A stretch of 64,000 nt of DNA, from positions 558,001-622,000 of the forward strand of contig NZ_LIUF01000002.1 in NCBI RefSeq assembly GCF_001280425.1, in the 5' to 3' direction. Below the pieces are notes generated by a model. The model had not been told where the DNA came from, ran no database searches, and was given only the letters and a program-made list of their open reading frames with translations. The translations under genes and the position numbers were made by a program. Numbering within the stretch: position 1 is the stretch's first letter; every line of letters begins with the position of its first letter. Source of the stretch: Haloarcula rubripromontorii. Lineage in GTDB: Archaea; Halobacteriota; Halobacteria; Halobacteriales; Haloarculaceae. Positions 17,501-25,483 of this stretch are shown in pieces.

Positions 17501-18838
17501 ATGCAAGATACGGCGAAATATCTGATACATGCCGACATCACGGCGGCGGGAGTCGTCGAACGGAGCGACGTCGTCGGCGCGGTGTTCGGCCAGACGGAGG
17601 GACTACTCGGCGACGAACTGGACCTGCGGGACCTGCAGGACTCGAAGAAGGTCGGCCGCATCGACGTGGAGATACGCTCCGAAGGTGGACAGTCATTCGG
17701 CGAGATCACCGTCGCGAGCGGCCTCGATAGGGTCGAGACAGCGATTCTCGCCGCGGCACTGGAGACCATCGAACAGGTGGGGCCGTGTCGGGCCGAGATC
17801 GAGGTCTCCGAGATCGAGGACGTGCGTAGCGCCAAGCGGCGCGAGGTCGTCGAGCGCGCGACGGAGCTGCTGAACGACTTCGAGGAGAAGTCGATCCAGA
17901 CCGCGGACATCGTCGAGACGGTCAGACAGCAGGTCCGGGTCGCCGACGTGACCGACTACGAGGGACTCCCAGCAGGACCGCGGGTGGCCGACTCCGACGC
18001 GATTGTTGTCGTCGAGGGGCGCTCGGACGTGATGCAACTGCTCAAATACGGTATCAAAAACGCCGTGGCGGTCGAGGGAACTGACGTCCCCGACGCTATT
18101 GCGGACCTGACGGCCGGTCGAACGGTGACCTCGTTCCTCGACGGCGACCGCGGCGGGGACCTCATCCTGAAGGAACTCGCGCAGGTCGGCGACGTGGACT
18201 ACGTCGCGGTCACGCCCAGCGGCAAGTCCGTCGAGGACCTCTCCCGGAGCGAGGTGATGTCGGCGCTCCGGGACAAGGTGCCCTACGAGACGGTCGCAAG
18301 CGCACAGAGCCTCGACAGTATCCGCGAGGAGATGTCACATGCTGGCGAGTCGACGACCGCCGACGGTGGTGCCGTGGCGGCCACGCCATCGGAGGACACC
18401 ACTGACAGCCAGCCTGCGCCCAGCGCACAGACCGGGTCGGCACAGGCCGAGACGGCCGATGGAGCGACGAACGTCGTGGACAGCTCAAATGCAACTGCTG
18501 TAACGGATGCCACGACCGACGAGGAGACGATCGAAAGCGGCGACGGACCGACCATCCCCTCGCTTTCGGACCACATCGAAGCCGTCATTCAGAACCACAG
18601 CGGGACGGCCAGACTGGTCGATGAGGACGCGACGCTGCTTTCGGAGGGCGAGGCCGACAATGTCGTCTCGTTGCTTGAATCCGCTGAAAACGTTCCCAAG
18701 ACCGTCGTTATCGATGCGGACTGTACGCAGAAGCTCCTCGACGTCGCCGCACAGCGCGGCGTCGATGTTGTCATCGCTGCCGGCCACGGCGAGTACGTCA
18801 AACAGCCGACGGCCGTGCAGGTCCGTATCGAGGGTTAG
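17501..18838 (+). CDS. dnaG: Archaeal DnaG-type primase
   Basis: A 445-residue archaeal DnaG. The N-terminal 160 residues form the archaeal-specific domain. The TOPRIM core has VVVEGRSD near residue 172 (catalytic Glu) and LDGDRGGD near 213 (metal-binding Asp pair). In archaea this protein is associated with the exosome and RNA processing, besides any primase role. Residues about 280-370 are an Ala/Thr/Asp/Ser-rich disordered linker. A final about 80-residue domain ends QVRIEG. An AT-rich ATCAATATAG at 17440-17449 is about 55 nt before the ATG, implying a short 5' UTR. Confidence 0.93.
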   Translation: MQDTAKYLIHADITAAGVVERSDVVGAVFGQTEGLLGDELDLRDLQDSKKVGRIDVEIRSEGGQSFGEITVASGLDRVETAILAAALETIEQVGPCRAEIEVSEIEDVRSAKRREVVERATELLNDFEEKSIQTADIVETVRQQVRVADVTDYEGLPAGPRVADSDAIVVVEGRSDVMQLLKYGIKNAVAVEGTDVPDAIADLTAGRTVTSFLDGDRGGDLILKELAQVGDVDYVAVTPSGKSVEDLSRSEVMSALRDKVPYETVASAQSLDSIREEMSHAGESTTADGGAVAATPSEDTTDSQPAPSAQTGSAQAETADGATNVVDSSNATAVTDATTDEETIESGDGPTIPSLSDHIEAVIQNHSGTARLVDEDATLLSEGEADNVVSLLESAENVPKTVVIDADCTQKLLDVAAQRGVDVVIAAGHGEYVKQPTAVQVRIEG

Positions 18839-19251
18839 AGGTCCCGAACGAGCAACACGCCGTCGCCGTCGTCGTAGTGGTCGGGCAGTTCGTCGGCGAA
18901 GGAGAACCCGAACCCGTCGTAGAAGGAACGCGCCCGCTCGTCGTCCGCGCGCGCGGTGAGTCTGATTGACTCGAACTCACGCGTCCGGAGGTGGTCGAGC
19001 AGGCCGTCCATCAGCGCCGTCCCGAGGCCCTGTCCCTGTTTTCCGGGCGCGATAGCGAACTCCGCCAGATACGCGACTGGCGGGTCCGGCACGACCAGTG
19101 CGTAGCCGAGCGGCTCGCCGATGTCGAGTACCAGCACGAGCGGCGGACCGTCGATTCCGACACCGAGTAGTTCCGGCCACGGCTCGTCAAGCGTGTTTGT
19201 CTGGATCGCTCGGAGCCGGGCTTCGTCCTCGGGGCGGGCCTCACGGATCAT
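18835..19251 (-). CDS. GNAT-family N-acetyltransferase
   Basis: A 138-residue acetyl-CoA-dependent acyltransferase. Motif A is visible as APGKQGQGLGTALMDGLLDH (Q/RxxGxG/A pyrophosphate loop), motif B as SFYDGFGFSF. The N-terminus MIREARPEDEARLRAIQ is typical of RimI-like members. It overlaps the 3' end of dnaG by 4 bases (convergent) and its ATG overlaps the DUF92 stop by 4 bases on the same strand, so the two minus-strand genes are probably co-transcribed. Substrate unknown. Confidence 0.88.
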   Translation of the reverse strand: MIREARPEDEARLRAIQTNTLDEPWPELLGVGIDGPPLVLVLDIGEPLGYALVVPDPPVAYLAEFAIAPGKQGQGLGTALMDGLLDHLRTREFESIRLTARADDERARSFYDGFGFSFADELPDHYDDGDGVLLVRDL

Positions 19252-20606
19252 AAGAGGCCGACGACCAACACGACGCCGACCCCGGCTAATGCGGCCGCCA
19301 AGGTCGCGAGCATGTTGACGCCCTGATTGCCGACGACCGAGCCCTCGACGGTCGCACCCAGCAGGCTGTCGACGGTCATGCCGACCAGCCCACAGAGGAG
19401 GATGACACCGCTGCCGACCGTGCTGATGTCCTGCGTGAGCGCGGCGATGCCGGCGATGATGCCCGCGCCGACAGCCCCAGCAGCTACGCCCTGCCAGGTC
19501 ACGCCGCCGTCAGTGCCCGGCTCGACAGGCCTGAGCGTCGTGATGAGCCGCGGATTGTCGTAGAGTCCGCCGAACTCACTGGAGAACGTATCGGTCATCG
19601 CCGCGGCGACGGCCCCGGCGAAGGCATAGAAGAACAGGAGCGGGTCGACGGCGATGTGGCTCGGACTCGCCGCCGCCGCGACGACGGCGAACAGCGCGAC
19701 GATGGAGTTCGCCAGCACGTTCCCGCTCCCGCGTGCGCCGTCGTTCTCCTCTGCGATGCCGCGGTCCAGTTTCTCGTCGTAGCGGTACTTCGTCGAGAGG
19801 CCACCGAGCCCGAAGAAGGTTATCAGCATGGCGAACCAGCCGAAGCCGCCGAGCACGATGGTCAAAAGCGAGAGGAGAACGCCGGTGAGCATCCCCGGGA
19901 GGGATGCGGTGTCGAGCGCGTAGGAGAGGTATCCGAGCAGGACTGTCACGGCGAGCGCGATGACGACGCGCCGTGCCGTCACTGACGGGTCGAGTTCAAA
20001 GAACAGCCACAGCAGCAGTCCCACGGTGAGCATCACCAGCGGGTCGTCCCGTTCGAACAGGACCGAGCGAAGCAGGGCGGCGACGAACGCGCCGCTGGCG
20101 GCGAGAAACAGCACGAGCGGCAGGTCGACGGCGGCTGCTCCCTCGCCGACGGCCGCCTGAATCCGCGTTCCAAGCACCTGCCCTGCGACGCCGGCGACGA
20201 AGCCGACGAGGACGAAGCCCGCGGTTGCGACCACCTCGTCTGCGCGGACGGTGTATGCGAGTCGCTGGCCGAGGTTGCCGTAGGCGACGATAACGACGAC
20301 GCCGACGAACACCGGCACCGGTAAACTGAACCGGACGGCAAGTAACGCGAGCCCGGCGGCGGCCAGCGAAAAGGCCGCCAGCCCGTACAGTTTCCCGTCC
20401 TCGTAGTCGCCGGGGCGCGCGAACAGGTCGAACAACCGCGAGTCCTGTCCGATGACCGTTACGCCGAGCGCGGCGACGATGACGAAGGGCGCGATAGCGG
20501 CGACAGTCGCGAGTTCGAGCGAGCGAAAGCCCGTTGCGGCCGGGACGGCGACCGCGAGGGTCCCCACCGCGGCGAACGCACCTGCCCGACGGACTGTGCC
20601 AGTCAC
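19248..20606 (-). CDS. DUF92 family integral membrane protein
   Basis: A 452-residue polytopic membrane protein with a C-terminal DUF92 domain (TMTDTFSSEFGGLYDNPRLITT, then VTWQGVAAGAVGAGI and VGMTVDSLLGATVEG). Plant and cyanobacterial DUF92 members include VTE6, a phytyl-phosphate kinase, so a polyprenyl/isoprenoid phosphate substrate is a possibility. In haloarchaea that is untested. The N-terminal half adds about six further helices, making the protein roughly twice as long as minimal DUF92 proteins. Confidence 0.82.
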   Translation of the reverse strand: MTGTVRRAGAFAAVGTLAVAVPAATGFRSLELATVAAIAPFVIVAALGVTVIGQDSRLFDLFARPGDYEDGKLYGLAAFSLAAAGLALLAVRFSLPVPVFVGVVVIVAYGNLGQRLAYTVRADEVVATAGFVLVGFVAGVAGQVLGTRIQAAVGEGAAAVDLPLVLFLAASGAFVAALLRSVLFERDDPLVMLTVGLLLWLFFELDPSVTARRVVIALAVTVLLGYLSYALDTASLPGMLTGVLLSLLTIVLGGFGWFAMLITFFGLGGLSTKYRYDEKLDRGIAEENDGARGSGNVLANSIVALFAVVAAAASPSHIAVDPLLFFYAFAGAVAAAMTDTFSSEFGGLYDNPRLITTLRPVEPGTDGGVTWQGVAAGAVGAGIIAGIAALTQDISTVGSGVILLCGLVGMTVDSLLGATVEGSVVGNQGVNMLATLAAALAGVGVVLVVGLL

Positions 20607-20701
20607 GTCCCACCGGTATCCCCGAGAGGCACTTACCCTTTCCGAACTGTGGAGGCGACCGTACCGTGGGATTTACTGTGGCTGTCAGCATACCGGCGGG
20701 C

Positions 20702-21310
20702 GTGGGACTATACGACCGGTATCTCGCAACGCGCGTCCGGCGCAGCGATGCCGACCTGCCCGAGACGGTCGCGCTGGTGATTACAGAGCGGGACCTGCTG
20801 TGCGACGGTGCGTATCGGACCCTCGAACGCTTCTTCGACTGGGCTGTTCAGTACGGCACTGACACCGTCGTCGTCTACGTGAGCGTTCTCGACGAAGAGG
20901 CGATCCCGACGCTACAGCGTGAACTCGAAAGCGTCACCGCACCACGGGAGATAGCGGTCAGAGTACCGGACGACGAGACGACAGCCGACGCACCGATTCA
21001 GATTTCGATCGGCCTCGGCGGGCAGTCGGAGTTTGCGACAGCCGTCCAGAAACTCGCAGATGACGTCGATGCTGGCTCACTCGACCCGGACGACATTGAC
21101 GAGGCCGCGGTCGAGGAGCACCTCGTTTTCCCGACCGACCCAGATCTGGTCATCAAGACCGGGGCCGAGCGGCTCTCCGATTTCATGATATGGCAGTCCG
21201 TGTATTCGGAGCTGTATTTCACCGACGTGAACTGGCAGAACTTCCGGCTGCGGGATTATTTGCGGGCGTTGCGGGATTATCAGGAGCGTCAGCGGCGGTT
21301 CGGCCGCTAG
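20702..21310 (+). CDS. Undecaprenyl-diphosphate-synthase-like protein lacking the catalytic Asp
   Basis: A 202-residue cis-prenyltransferase homologue. The position of the catalytic loop reads VALVITERDLL, where active UppS has VAVIMDGNRR: the essential Asp is Thr here and the phosphate-binding Arg pair is gone. The C-terminal signature survives in degenerate form (IKTGAERLSDFMIWQ, then ELYFTDVNW and DYLRALRDYQERQRRFG). This is the pattern of eukaryotic NgBR/Nus1 subunits. Start: no ATG fits. GTG 20702 gives MGLYDRYLATRV, and GTG 20666 or 20678 are alternatives. It is convergent with uppS, 4 nt apart. Confidence 0.8.
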   Translation: MGLYDRYLATRVRRSDADLPETVALVITERDLLCDGAYRTLERFFDWAVQYGTDTVVVYVSVLDEEAIPTLQRELESVTAPREIAVRVPDDETTADAPIQISIGLGGQSEFATAVQKLADDVDAGSLDPDDIDEAAVEEHLVFPTDPDLVIKTGAERLSDFMIWQSVYSELYFTDVNWQNFRLRDYLRALRDYQERQRRFGR

Positions 21311-21314
21311 AGGA

Positions 21315-22229
21315 TCAGTCTGCGAGGTCGTACTCTTCGTCGAGTCGCTCGCGTTCGGTACTCGGGAGCGCGTCGCGGAACCGTCCGAGCATCCGCTTTG
21401 CGGTCGGCAGTTCCGACTGCTCGATAGCGCGAACCAGTGCCAGCGACCGCTCGGCACGGGTCGTCCGCCAGGACTGTTCACGGTTCTGGTACGTCCGAAT
21501 CGCCCGCAGGAAGTCGACCTTCCGGAACTCTGGCCAGTAGGGGGTACAGAAGAACGTGGCGGCCTCGTTGCCGTTGGCGTGCCACGGCAGGAAGTTCGAG
21601 GTGCGTTCGTCGCCGCCGGTCCGGACGATGAGGTCGACATCGCGGGTCGGTCCCTCGTAGAGCCGTTCTTCGATGGTTTCCGCGGAGACATCCGTCGGGT
21701 CAAGAGTCCCGTCCTCGACGGCAGTGGCGATGTCGCGAGCCGCGCCGAGCAGTTCGGCCCGGCCGCCGTAGGCCAGCGCGATGTTGAGGTTGAGCTGGTC
21801 GTACCGGGCGGTTCGCCCTTCAGCGTAGTCGACAGCGTCTCGGACCCGCTCGGGAAGCATCTCCGTCTCGCCGATGGCGCGGATACACACGCCGGCCTCG
21901 TGGACCCGTTCGGCGTCGGCAAACGTTCGGAGCTTCTGTTCGACGAGGTCGAAGATGTGTTCGCGCTCCTCGGGGTCGCGGTCGAAGTTCTCAGTCGAGA
22001 ACGTGTACAGCGTCACCTCGCGGACGCCGAGTTCGTCGCACCAGTTCAGCAGTGCCTCCGTCGTTTGAGCCCCCTCTTTGTGACCCTCCTGCTTTTCAGC
22101 CCCCTGTTTCTCCGCGTAGCGCCGGTTTCCGTCCATTATGACTGCGACGTGGTCGGGCGTCCCTGACAGTTCCCACTGGAGCAATCGCTCGTAGGCCGCA
22201 TATCCCAGTCGCTTCCCCCTCGATAGCAT
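21315..22229 (-). CDS. uppS: Isoprenyl (cis-polyprenyl) diphosphate synthase
   Basis: Adds isopentenyl units in cis to an allylic diphosphate to make the polyprenyl carrier lipid used in N-glycosylation. The active loop VAVIMDGNRRYA includes the catalytic Asp, followed by LYTFSTENFDR and the C-terminal RTGGDERTSNFLPW / FFCTPYWPEF blocks, so the enzyme looks intact. A minus-strand TATA-like box (22251-22258) lies 26 nt before ATG 22229, favouring that start (304 aa) over GTG 22250 or ATG 22241. Confidence 0.95.
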   Translation of the reverse strand: MLSRGKRLGYAAYERLLQWELSGTPDHVAVIMDGNRRYAEKQGAEKQEGHKEGAQTTEALLNWCDELGVREVTLYTFSTENFDRDPEEREHIFDLVEQKLRTFADAERVHEAGVCIRAIGETEMLPERVRDAVDYAEGRTARYDQLNLNIALAYGGRAELLGAARDIATAVEDGTLDPTDVSAETIEERLYEGPTRDVDLIVRTGGDERTSNFLPWHANGNEAATFFCTPYWPEFRKVDFLRAIRTYQNREQSWRTTRAERSLALVRAIEQSELPTAKRMLGRFRDALPSTERERLDEEYDLAD

Positions 22230-22250
22230 CGTTGTAATCATTTCAACCAC

Positions 22251-22258
22251 TCAATAAG
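22251..22258 (-). promoter_or_regulatory. TATA-like box for uppS
   Basis: Minus-strand CTTATTGA, centred about 26 nt upstream of ATG 22229. It overlaps the longer open frame, which argues against the upstream starts. Confidence 0.4.
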
Positions 22259-22323
22259 GGCTTTGTGGAAGGGGCCGGGTACAGTTATTTCCCGCCTAAT
22301 GTAACGAAATATATGCGCATAGT

Positions 22324-22332
22324 TTTAATATA
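22324..22332 (+). promoter_or_regulatory. TATA-like box for the tandem cspA genes
   Basis: TTTAATATA lies about 28 nt before the ATG at 22357 in a locally AT-rich stretch, suggesting a leaderless transcript covering both csp genes. Confidence 0.5.
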
Positions 22333-22356
22333 CCCCGGGTTAACGTTAAAATTGCA

Positions 22357-22551
22357 ATGGCGACCGGTACGGTAGACTTCTTCAACGACACAGGCGGTTA
22401 CGGTTTCATCGATACCGAAGACTCCGACGAGGACGTCTTCTTCCACATGGAGGACATCGACGGTCCTGACCTCGAGGAGGGGCAAGAAGTGGAATTCGAG
22501 ATCGAGCAGGCCGACAAAGGCCCGCGCGCGAAAAACCTCACGCGGCTGTAA
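22357..22551 (+). CDS. cspA: Cold-shock domain protein (copy 1)
   Basis: A 64-residue single cold-shock OB-fold. The RNA-binding surface motifs are present: RNP1 GYGFI at 14-18 and RNP2 DVFFH at 26-30. Such proteins bind single-stranded RNA or DNA and melt secondary structure. The second copy starts 2 nt after this stop codon. A highly acidic surface fits a haloarchaeal cytoplasm. Confidence 0.96.
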   Translation: MATGTVDFFNDTGGYGFIDTEDSDEDVFFHMEDIDGPDLEEGQEVEFEIEQADKGPRAKNLTRL

Positions 22552-22553
22552 CC

Positions 22554-22748
22554 ATGGCGACAGGCACTGTAGACTTCTTCAACGACACGGGCGGCTACGG
22601 TTTCATCGAAACCGACGATGCCGACGAAGACGTGTTCTTCCACATGGAAGATGTCGGCGGCCCGGACCTCGAAGAAGGGCAAGAAGTCGAATTCGATATC
22701 GAACAGGCAGACAAAGGCCCGCGGGCGAAGAACCTCAAGCGACTGTAA
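22554..22748 (+). CDS. cspA: Cold-shock domain protein (copy 2, tandem duplicate)
   Basis: A 64-residue paralogue of the preceding gene with only a handful of substitutions, concentrated at residues 19-36 and near the C-terminus (KRL for TRL). RNP1 and RNP2 are intact. It starts 2 nt downstream of copy 1, so both are translated from one message. The DNA is also similar, indicating a fairly recent local duplication or ongoing gene conversion. Confidence 0.96.
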   Translation: MATGTVDFFNDTGGYGFIETDDADEDVFFHMEDVGGPDLEEGQEVEFDIEQADKGPRAKNLKRL

Positions 22749-22921
22749 GCGAGGACGGCTCGCTTTGCAACGGGTTCGCTACTGACTGAGCGGTGCGACT
22801 CGGCAGCGTGTGGGTTCCCACCGCTGTCGCCGCCTCGTCCCTCAAACCGAATATCTTCGGGTAGACGCATCAGCGCTCTGAATCCGAAGTGTCTTAGGGA
22901 TAGCAACACCGACCGCATGGT

Positions 22922-23332
22922 ATGAGCGAAGCCGACGCACTCGACGACGACCTCTATCGGCGGACCAAACAACTACTCGAGCCGGGCGAGATTCAGCTCA
23001 ACGGTGCTGTCGTCCACACGGAGTACGACGGCAGCGACGAGATAGAGATGATGCAGGCCACCATCGAGGTCGGTGAGTACATCGCCGAGGGCGCTGGACT
23101 AGACCCGACGGACACGTTTGTCTACTCCGGCAGCGACGACCCAGAGTTCGCGTCGAACCAGCATCAGGGCCTCACGCTGGACGACGAAGAGTTTGTCTGG
23201 GAGTGCCAGCAGCTCCTCCGCAACGGCTCCTTCGATTTAGTCTTCTACTACGAAGCGAGCGCCGACCACGACGGGATTCTCGAAGCTATCGAGGACGCCG
23301 GCTACGCGGTCACCGGCGTTGAAGGCGAGTAG
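22922..23332 (+). CDS. DUF5778 family haloarchaeal protein
   Basis: A 136-residue acidic soluble protein, MSEADALDDDLYRRTKQLLEPGEI at the N-terminus, which I match to the haloarchaea-restricted DUF5778. It has alpha/beta character (FDLVFYYEASADHDGILEAIEDAGYAV suggests a strand-helix-strand end). No catalytic motif seen. It is convergent with the zinc-ribbon membrane protein gene, with 5 nt between the stop codons. Confidence 0.7.
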   Translation: MSEADALDDDLYRRTKQLLEPGEIQLNGAVVHTEYDGSDEIEMMQATIEVGEYIAEGAGLDPTDTFVYSGSDDPEFASNQHQGLTLDDEEFVWECQQLLRNGSFDLVFYYEASADHDGILEAIEDAGYAVTGVEGE

Positions 23333-23337
23333 CCACG

Positions 23338-23628
23338 TCAGTCGCTGCTTACCAGCCGTTCCTGACAGTTGTGACAGTAGGTGTAGTCAGGGCCGTTCGC
23401 TGCGCCACAGATACGGCAGTTTGTTGCTTCGACGGCGGCCTGTTCGAAGTAGGCGTTGAGCTGGCCGGTGTCGCGACCGTTGCGTTGGCCGCTGAACTGC
23501 TCGACGAGCGTGTCGTGTGCGGCGTAGTCCATGAGCCGGAACATGAGAACGAACCACAGCGGCACCCCTATCAAGACGAACAGGTAGACCAGCAGCCGGA
23601 CCGTCAGTTCGGCTGTCGAGATTACCAC
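23338..23628 (-). CDS. Membrane-anchored zinc-ribbon protein
   Basis: A 96-residue protein from GTG 23628: one N-terminal transmembrane region (residues 8-35, LLVYLFVLIGVPLWFVLMF), a short linker, and a C-terminal zinc ribbon CRICGAANGPDYTYCHNC with four Cys ligands. The open frame extends to 23688, but a minus-strand TATA-like box at 23653-23658 lies inside that extension, 26 nt before the GTG, so the shorter form is preferred. Function unknown. Confidence 0.65.
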   Translation of the reverse strand: MVISTAELTVRLLVYLFVLIGVPLWFVLMFRLMDYAAHDTLVEQFSGQRNGRDTGQLNAYFEQAAVEATNCRICGAANGPDYTYCHNCQERLVSSD

Positions 23629-23652
23629 ATCCGTGGTAGGGACGCTAGGGGG

Positions 23653-23658
23653 TAAAAC
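23653..23658 (-). promoter_or_regulatory. TATA-like box for zinc-ribbon protein
   Basis: Minus-strand GTTTTA about 27 nt before GTG 23628. It supports the GTG as a leaderless start. Confidence 0.35.
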
Positions 23659-23708
23659 GCTCCGGCGACCCGGGTGTGCGGGCTGCACTCGCCCGCCTGT
23701 CCCGGGCT

Positions 23709-23717
23709 GTTTTTATT
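23709..23717 (+). promoter_or_regulatory. TATA-like box for siroheme decarboxylase gene
   Basis: GTTTTTATT centred about 27 nt before ATG 23740. It supports that start over the open frame from 23674, and is the likely promoter of the tetrapyrrole operon. Confidence 0.45.
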
Positions 23718-23739
23718 CGCAGAACCCACAGTTTTCGGT

Positions 23740-24795
23740 ATGAGCGAAGACCTCGGGACGGTAGATCGGGCGGTGTTGAACGCCTTCCAGGGCGGCTTCC
23801 CGGTCGTCGAACAGCCGTTCGAACCGGCCGCGGCGGCGCTTGCCGACCACGGTATCGACATCGACGCGGACGAGCTGTTAGCTCGCGTACAGGACCTCGA
23901 TGACGCGGGCGTACTCACGCGGTTCGGGGCACTCATCAACGCCGAAGCGATTGGCGGCACTGCCACACTCGTCGCAACTCACGCCCCCGAGGACAGCTAC
24001 GACGACCACGCCGAACTGATAAACGCCCACCCCGAGGTCGCGCACAACTACGAGCGCGAGCACCCCCACCTGAACATGTGGTTCGTGGTCTCGGTGGCCG
24101 AGGAAGGGCGGGTCGAGGAGGTGCTGGCCGAAATCGAGGCTGAAACCGGCGAGGAGACGTACAACCTCCCGAAACAGCAGGAGTTCCACGTCGGCGCGAA
24201 ATTCCCCGTCGAGGGGCCACAGACCCAGGCCGTCGACTGCTCGGACCTTGGGCCGGACGTGACGCCGACCGAGGAGCGGTCGCTCACCGCCGACGAACTG
24301 GACCTCGTGCTTGAAATTCAGGACGGCCTGCCGGTGACGGCGACGCCCTACGCCGACGTGGCCGACGCAATCGACGCCGACGTCGACTGGGTGCTGGAGA
24401 CGATTAAGCGGTTCAACATAGAGGGGAAGGTCCGCCGCGTCGGCGTCATCCCGAACCACTACGCGCTCGGCTACAGCGAGAACGGGATGACCGTCTGGGA
24501 CGTGCCCGACGAGGTCATCGACGAAGTCGGCCCGGCCATCGCCGAGTTCGACTTCGTGACCCACTGCTACGAACGGCCGCGCCACGACGGCGTCTGGCCG
24601 TACAACTTCTTCGCGATGACCCACGGCCGAAGCGAAGCGGAGAGCCAGGAGCGAATCCAGCAGGTCCGCGACCGGATGGCCGAGCACTGGGACGTGTCCG
24701 AGGACGACTGGGACACGCTGTTCTCGACGCGCATCCTGAAAAAGACAGGTATCAGGCTGGACGAACGAGCGCGGCAGAACACAGAGACAGCGTGA
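23740..24795 (+). CDS. ahbAB: Siroheme decarboxylase, fused AhbA-AhbB-like
   Basis: A 351-residue protein with two Lrp/AsnC-type halves. Residues 1-170 and 185-350 each have a winged helix (e.g. LGTVDRAVLNAFQGGFP; ELDLVLEIQDGLPVT) followed by an AsnC-like alpha/beta domain. Siroheme decarboxylases remove two acetate carboxylates from siroheme to give 12,18-didecarboxysiroheme in the alternative heme pathway, and in other organisms are AhbA/AhbB heterodimers. The C-terminal half contains the Tyr/His/Arg-rich VTHCYERPRHDGVWPYNFF. Adjacent siroheme and 5-aminolevulinate genes support the metabolic rather than regulatory role. Confidence 0.85.
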   Translation: MSEDLGTVDRAVLNAFQGGFPVVEQPFEPAAAALADHGIDIDADELLARVQDLDDAGVLTRFGALINAEAIGGTATLVATHAPEDSYDDHAELINAHPEVAHNYEREHPHLNMWFVVSVAEEGRVEEVLAEIEAETGEETYNLPKQQEFHVGAKFPVEGPQTQAVDCSDLGPDVTPTEERSLTADELDLVLEIQDGLPVTATPYADVADAIDADVDWVLETIKRFNIEGKVRRVGVIPNHYALGYSENGMTVWDVPDEVIDEVGPAIAEFDFVTHCYERPRHDGVWPYNFFAMTHGRSEAESQERIQQVRDRMAEHWDVSEDDWDTLFSTRILKKTGIRLDERARQNTETA

Positions 24796-24835
24796 CCGTG
24801 CGCATCCGGACTCGGGGGACAGGGGGCGGCGGCCG

Positions 24836-25483
24836 ATGATTCCGCTCATGCACGATTTCGAAGGCGAGACGGTACTCGTCGTCGGCGGCGGTCCAGTCGG
24901 TGCCCGCAAGGCCCGGACGTTCGCCACGGAGGCGAGCGTCGTCGTCCTCAGCCCCGAGTTCGCCGACCGGGCGTTCGGGGGCGCAGAGCGGGTCCGGGCC
25001 GCACCGACCCCCGAGGAGGCACGGGACTGGGTCGAGCGGATCGACCCGGCGCTGGTCGTCGCCGCGACGGACGATCCGGACCTGAACGACGCCTTCAGCA
25101 CTGCCGCCAAGGATCACGGCGCGCTCGTCAACCGCGCCGACGACCACGGCGACCAGTCCTTCGGCAATGTCGTCGTGCCGGCCACAGTGCGGGACGACCC
25201 CGTGACGCTCGCGATTGCGACCGGCGGGCGCGCGCCGGCGCTGTCGAAACACCTTCGCGAGCAGTTCGAAGACGAGTTCGGAAACGCTGGTCTGATGGCT
25301 GCGGTCGTCGGCGACCTCCGTGAGGACCTGCGCGAGCGGGGGGTCCCGCCGGCCGAACGGCGTGACGCCGTTAGGTTCGTTGTCAGATCACGGGAAGTTT
25401 GGAAGGCTTTAGATAGTGGCAGGTCCAAGGGTGAGCAAGTAGCTAGAGACGTGATCGGAGAGTTACCTGGTGATCAAACGTGA
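24836..25483 (+). CDS. Precorrin-2 dehydrogenase (siroheme synthase N-domain)
   Basis: A 215-residue NAD-dependent enzyme that oxidises precorrin-2 to sirohydrochlorin, and may insert iron. The Rossmann loop VLVVGGGPVGARKARTF opens the protein, followed by VVAATDDPDLNDAFS and NVVVPATVRDDPVTLAIATGG with APALSKHLREQFE, the conserved MET8/CysG block. It overlaps hemA by 4 nt (GTGA) and lies 40 nt after the siroheme decarboxylase gene, forming a tetrapyrrole operon. Confidence 0.93.
   Translation: MIPLMHDFEGETVLVVGGGPVGARKARTFATEASVVVLSPEFADRAFGGAERVRAAPTPEEARDWVERIDPALVVAATDDPDLNDAFSTAAKDHGALVNRADDHGDQSFGNVVVPATVRDDPVTLAIATGGRAPALSKHLREQFEDEFGNAGLMAAVVGDLREDLRERGVPPAERRDAVRFVVRSREVWKALDSGRSKGEQVARDVIGELPGDQT

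Noticed and set aside
23878..25110. 410-residue minus-strand frame over siroheme decarboxylase and precorrin dehydrogenase
   Set aside because: Covers two supported genes on the other strand; composition not haloarchaeal-like.
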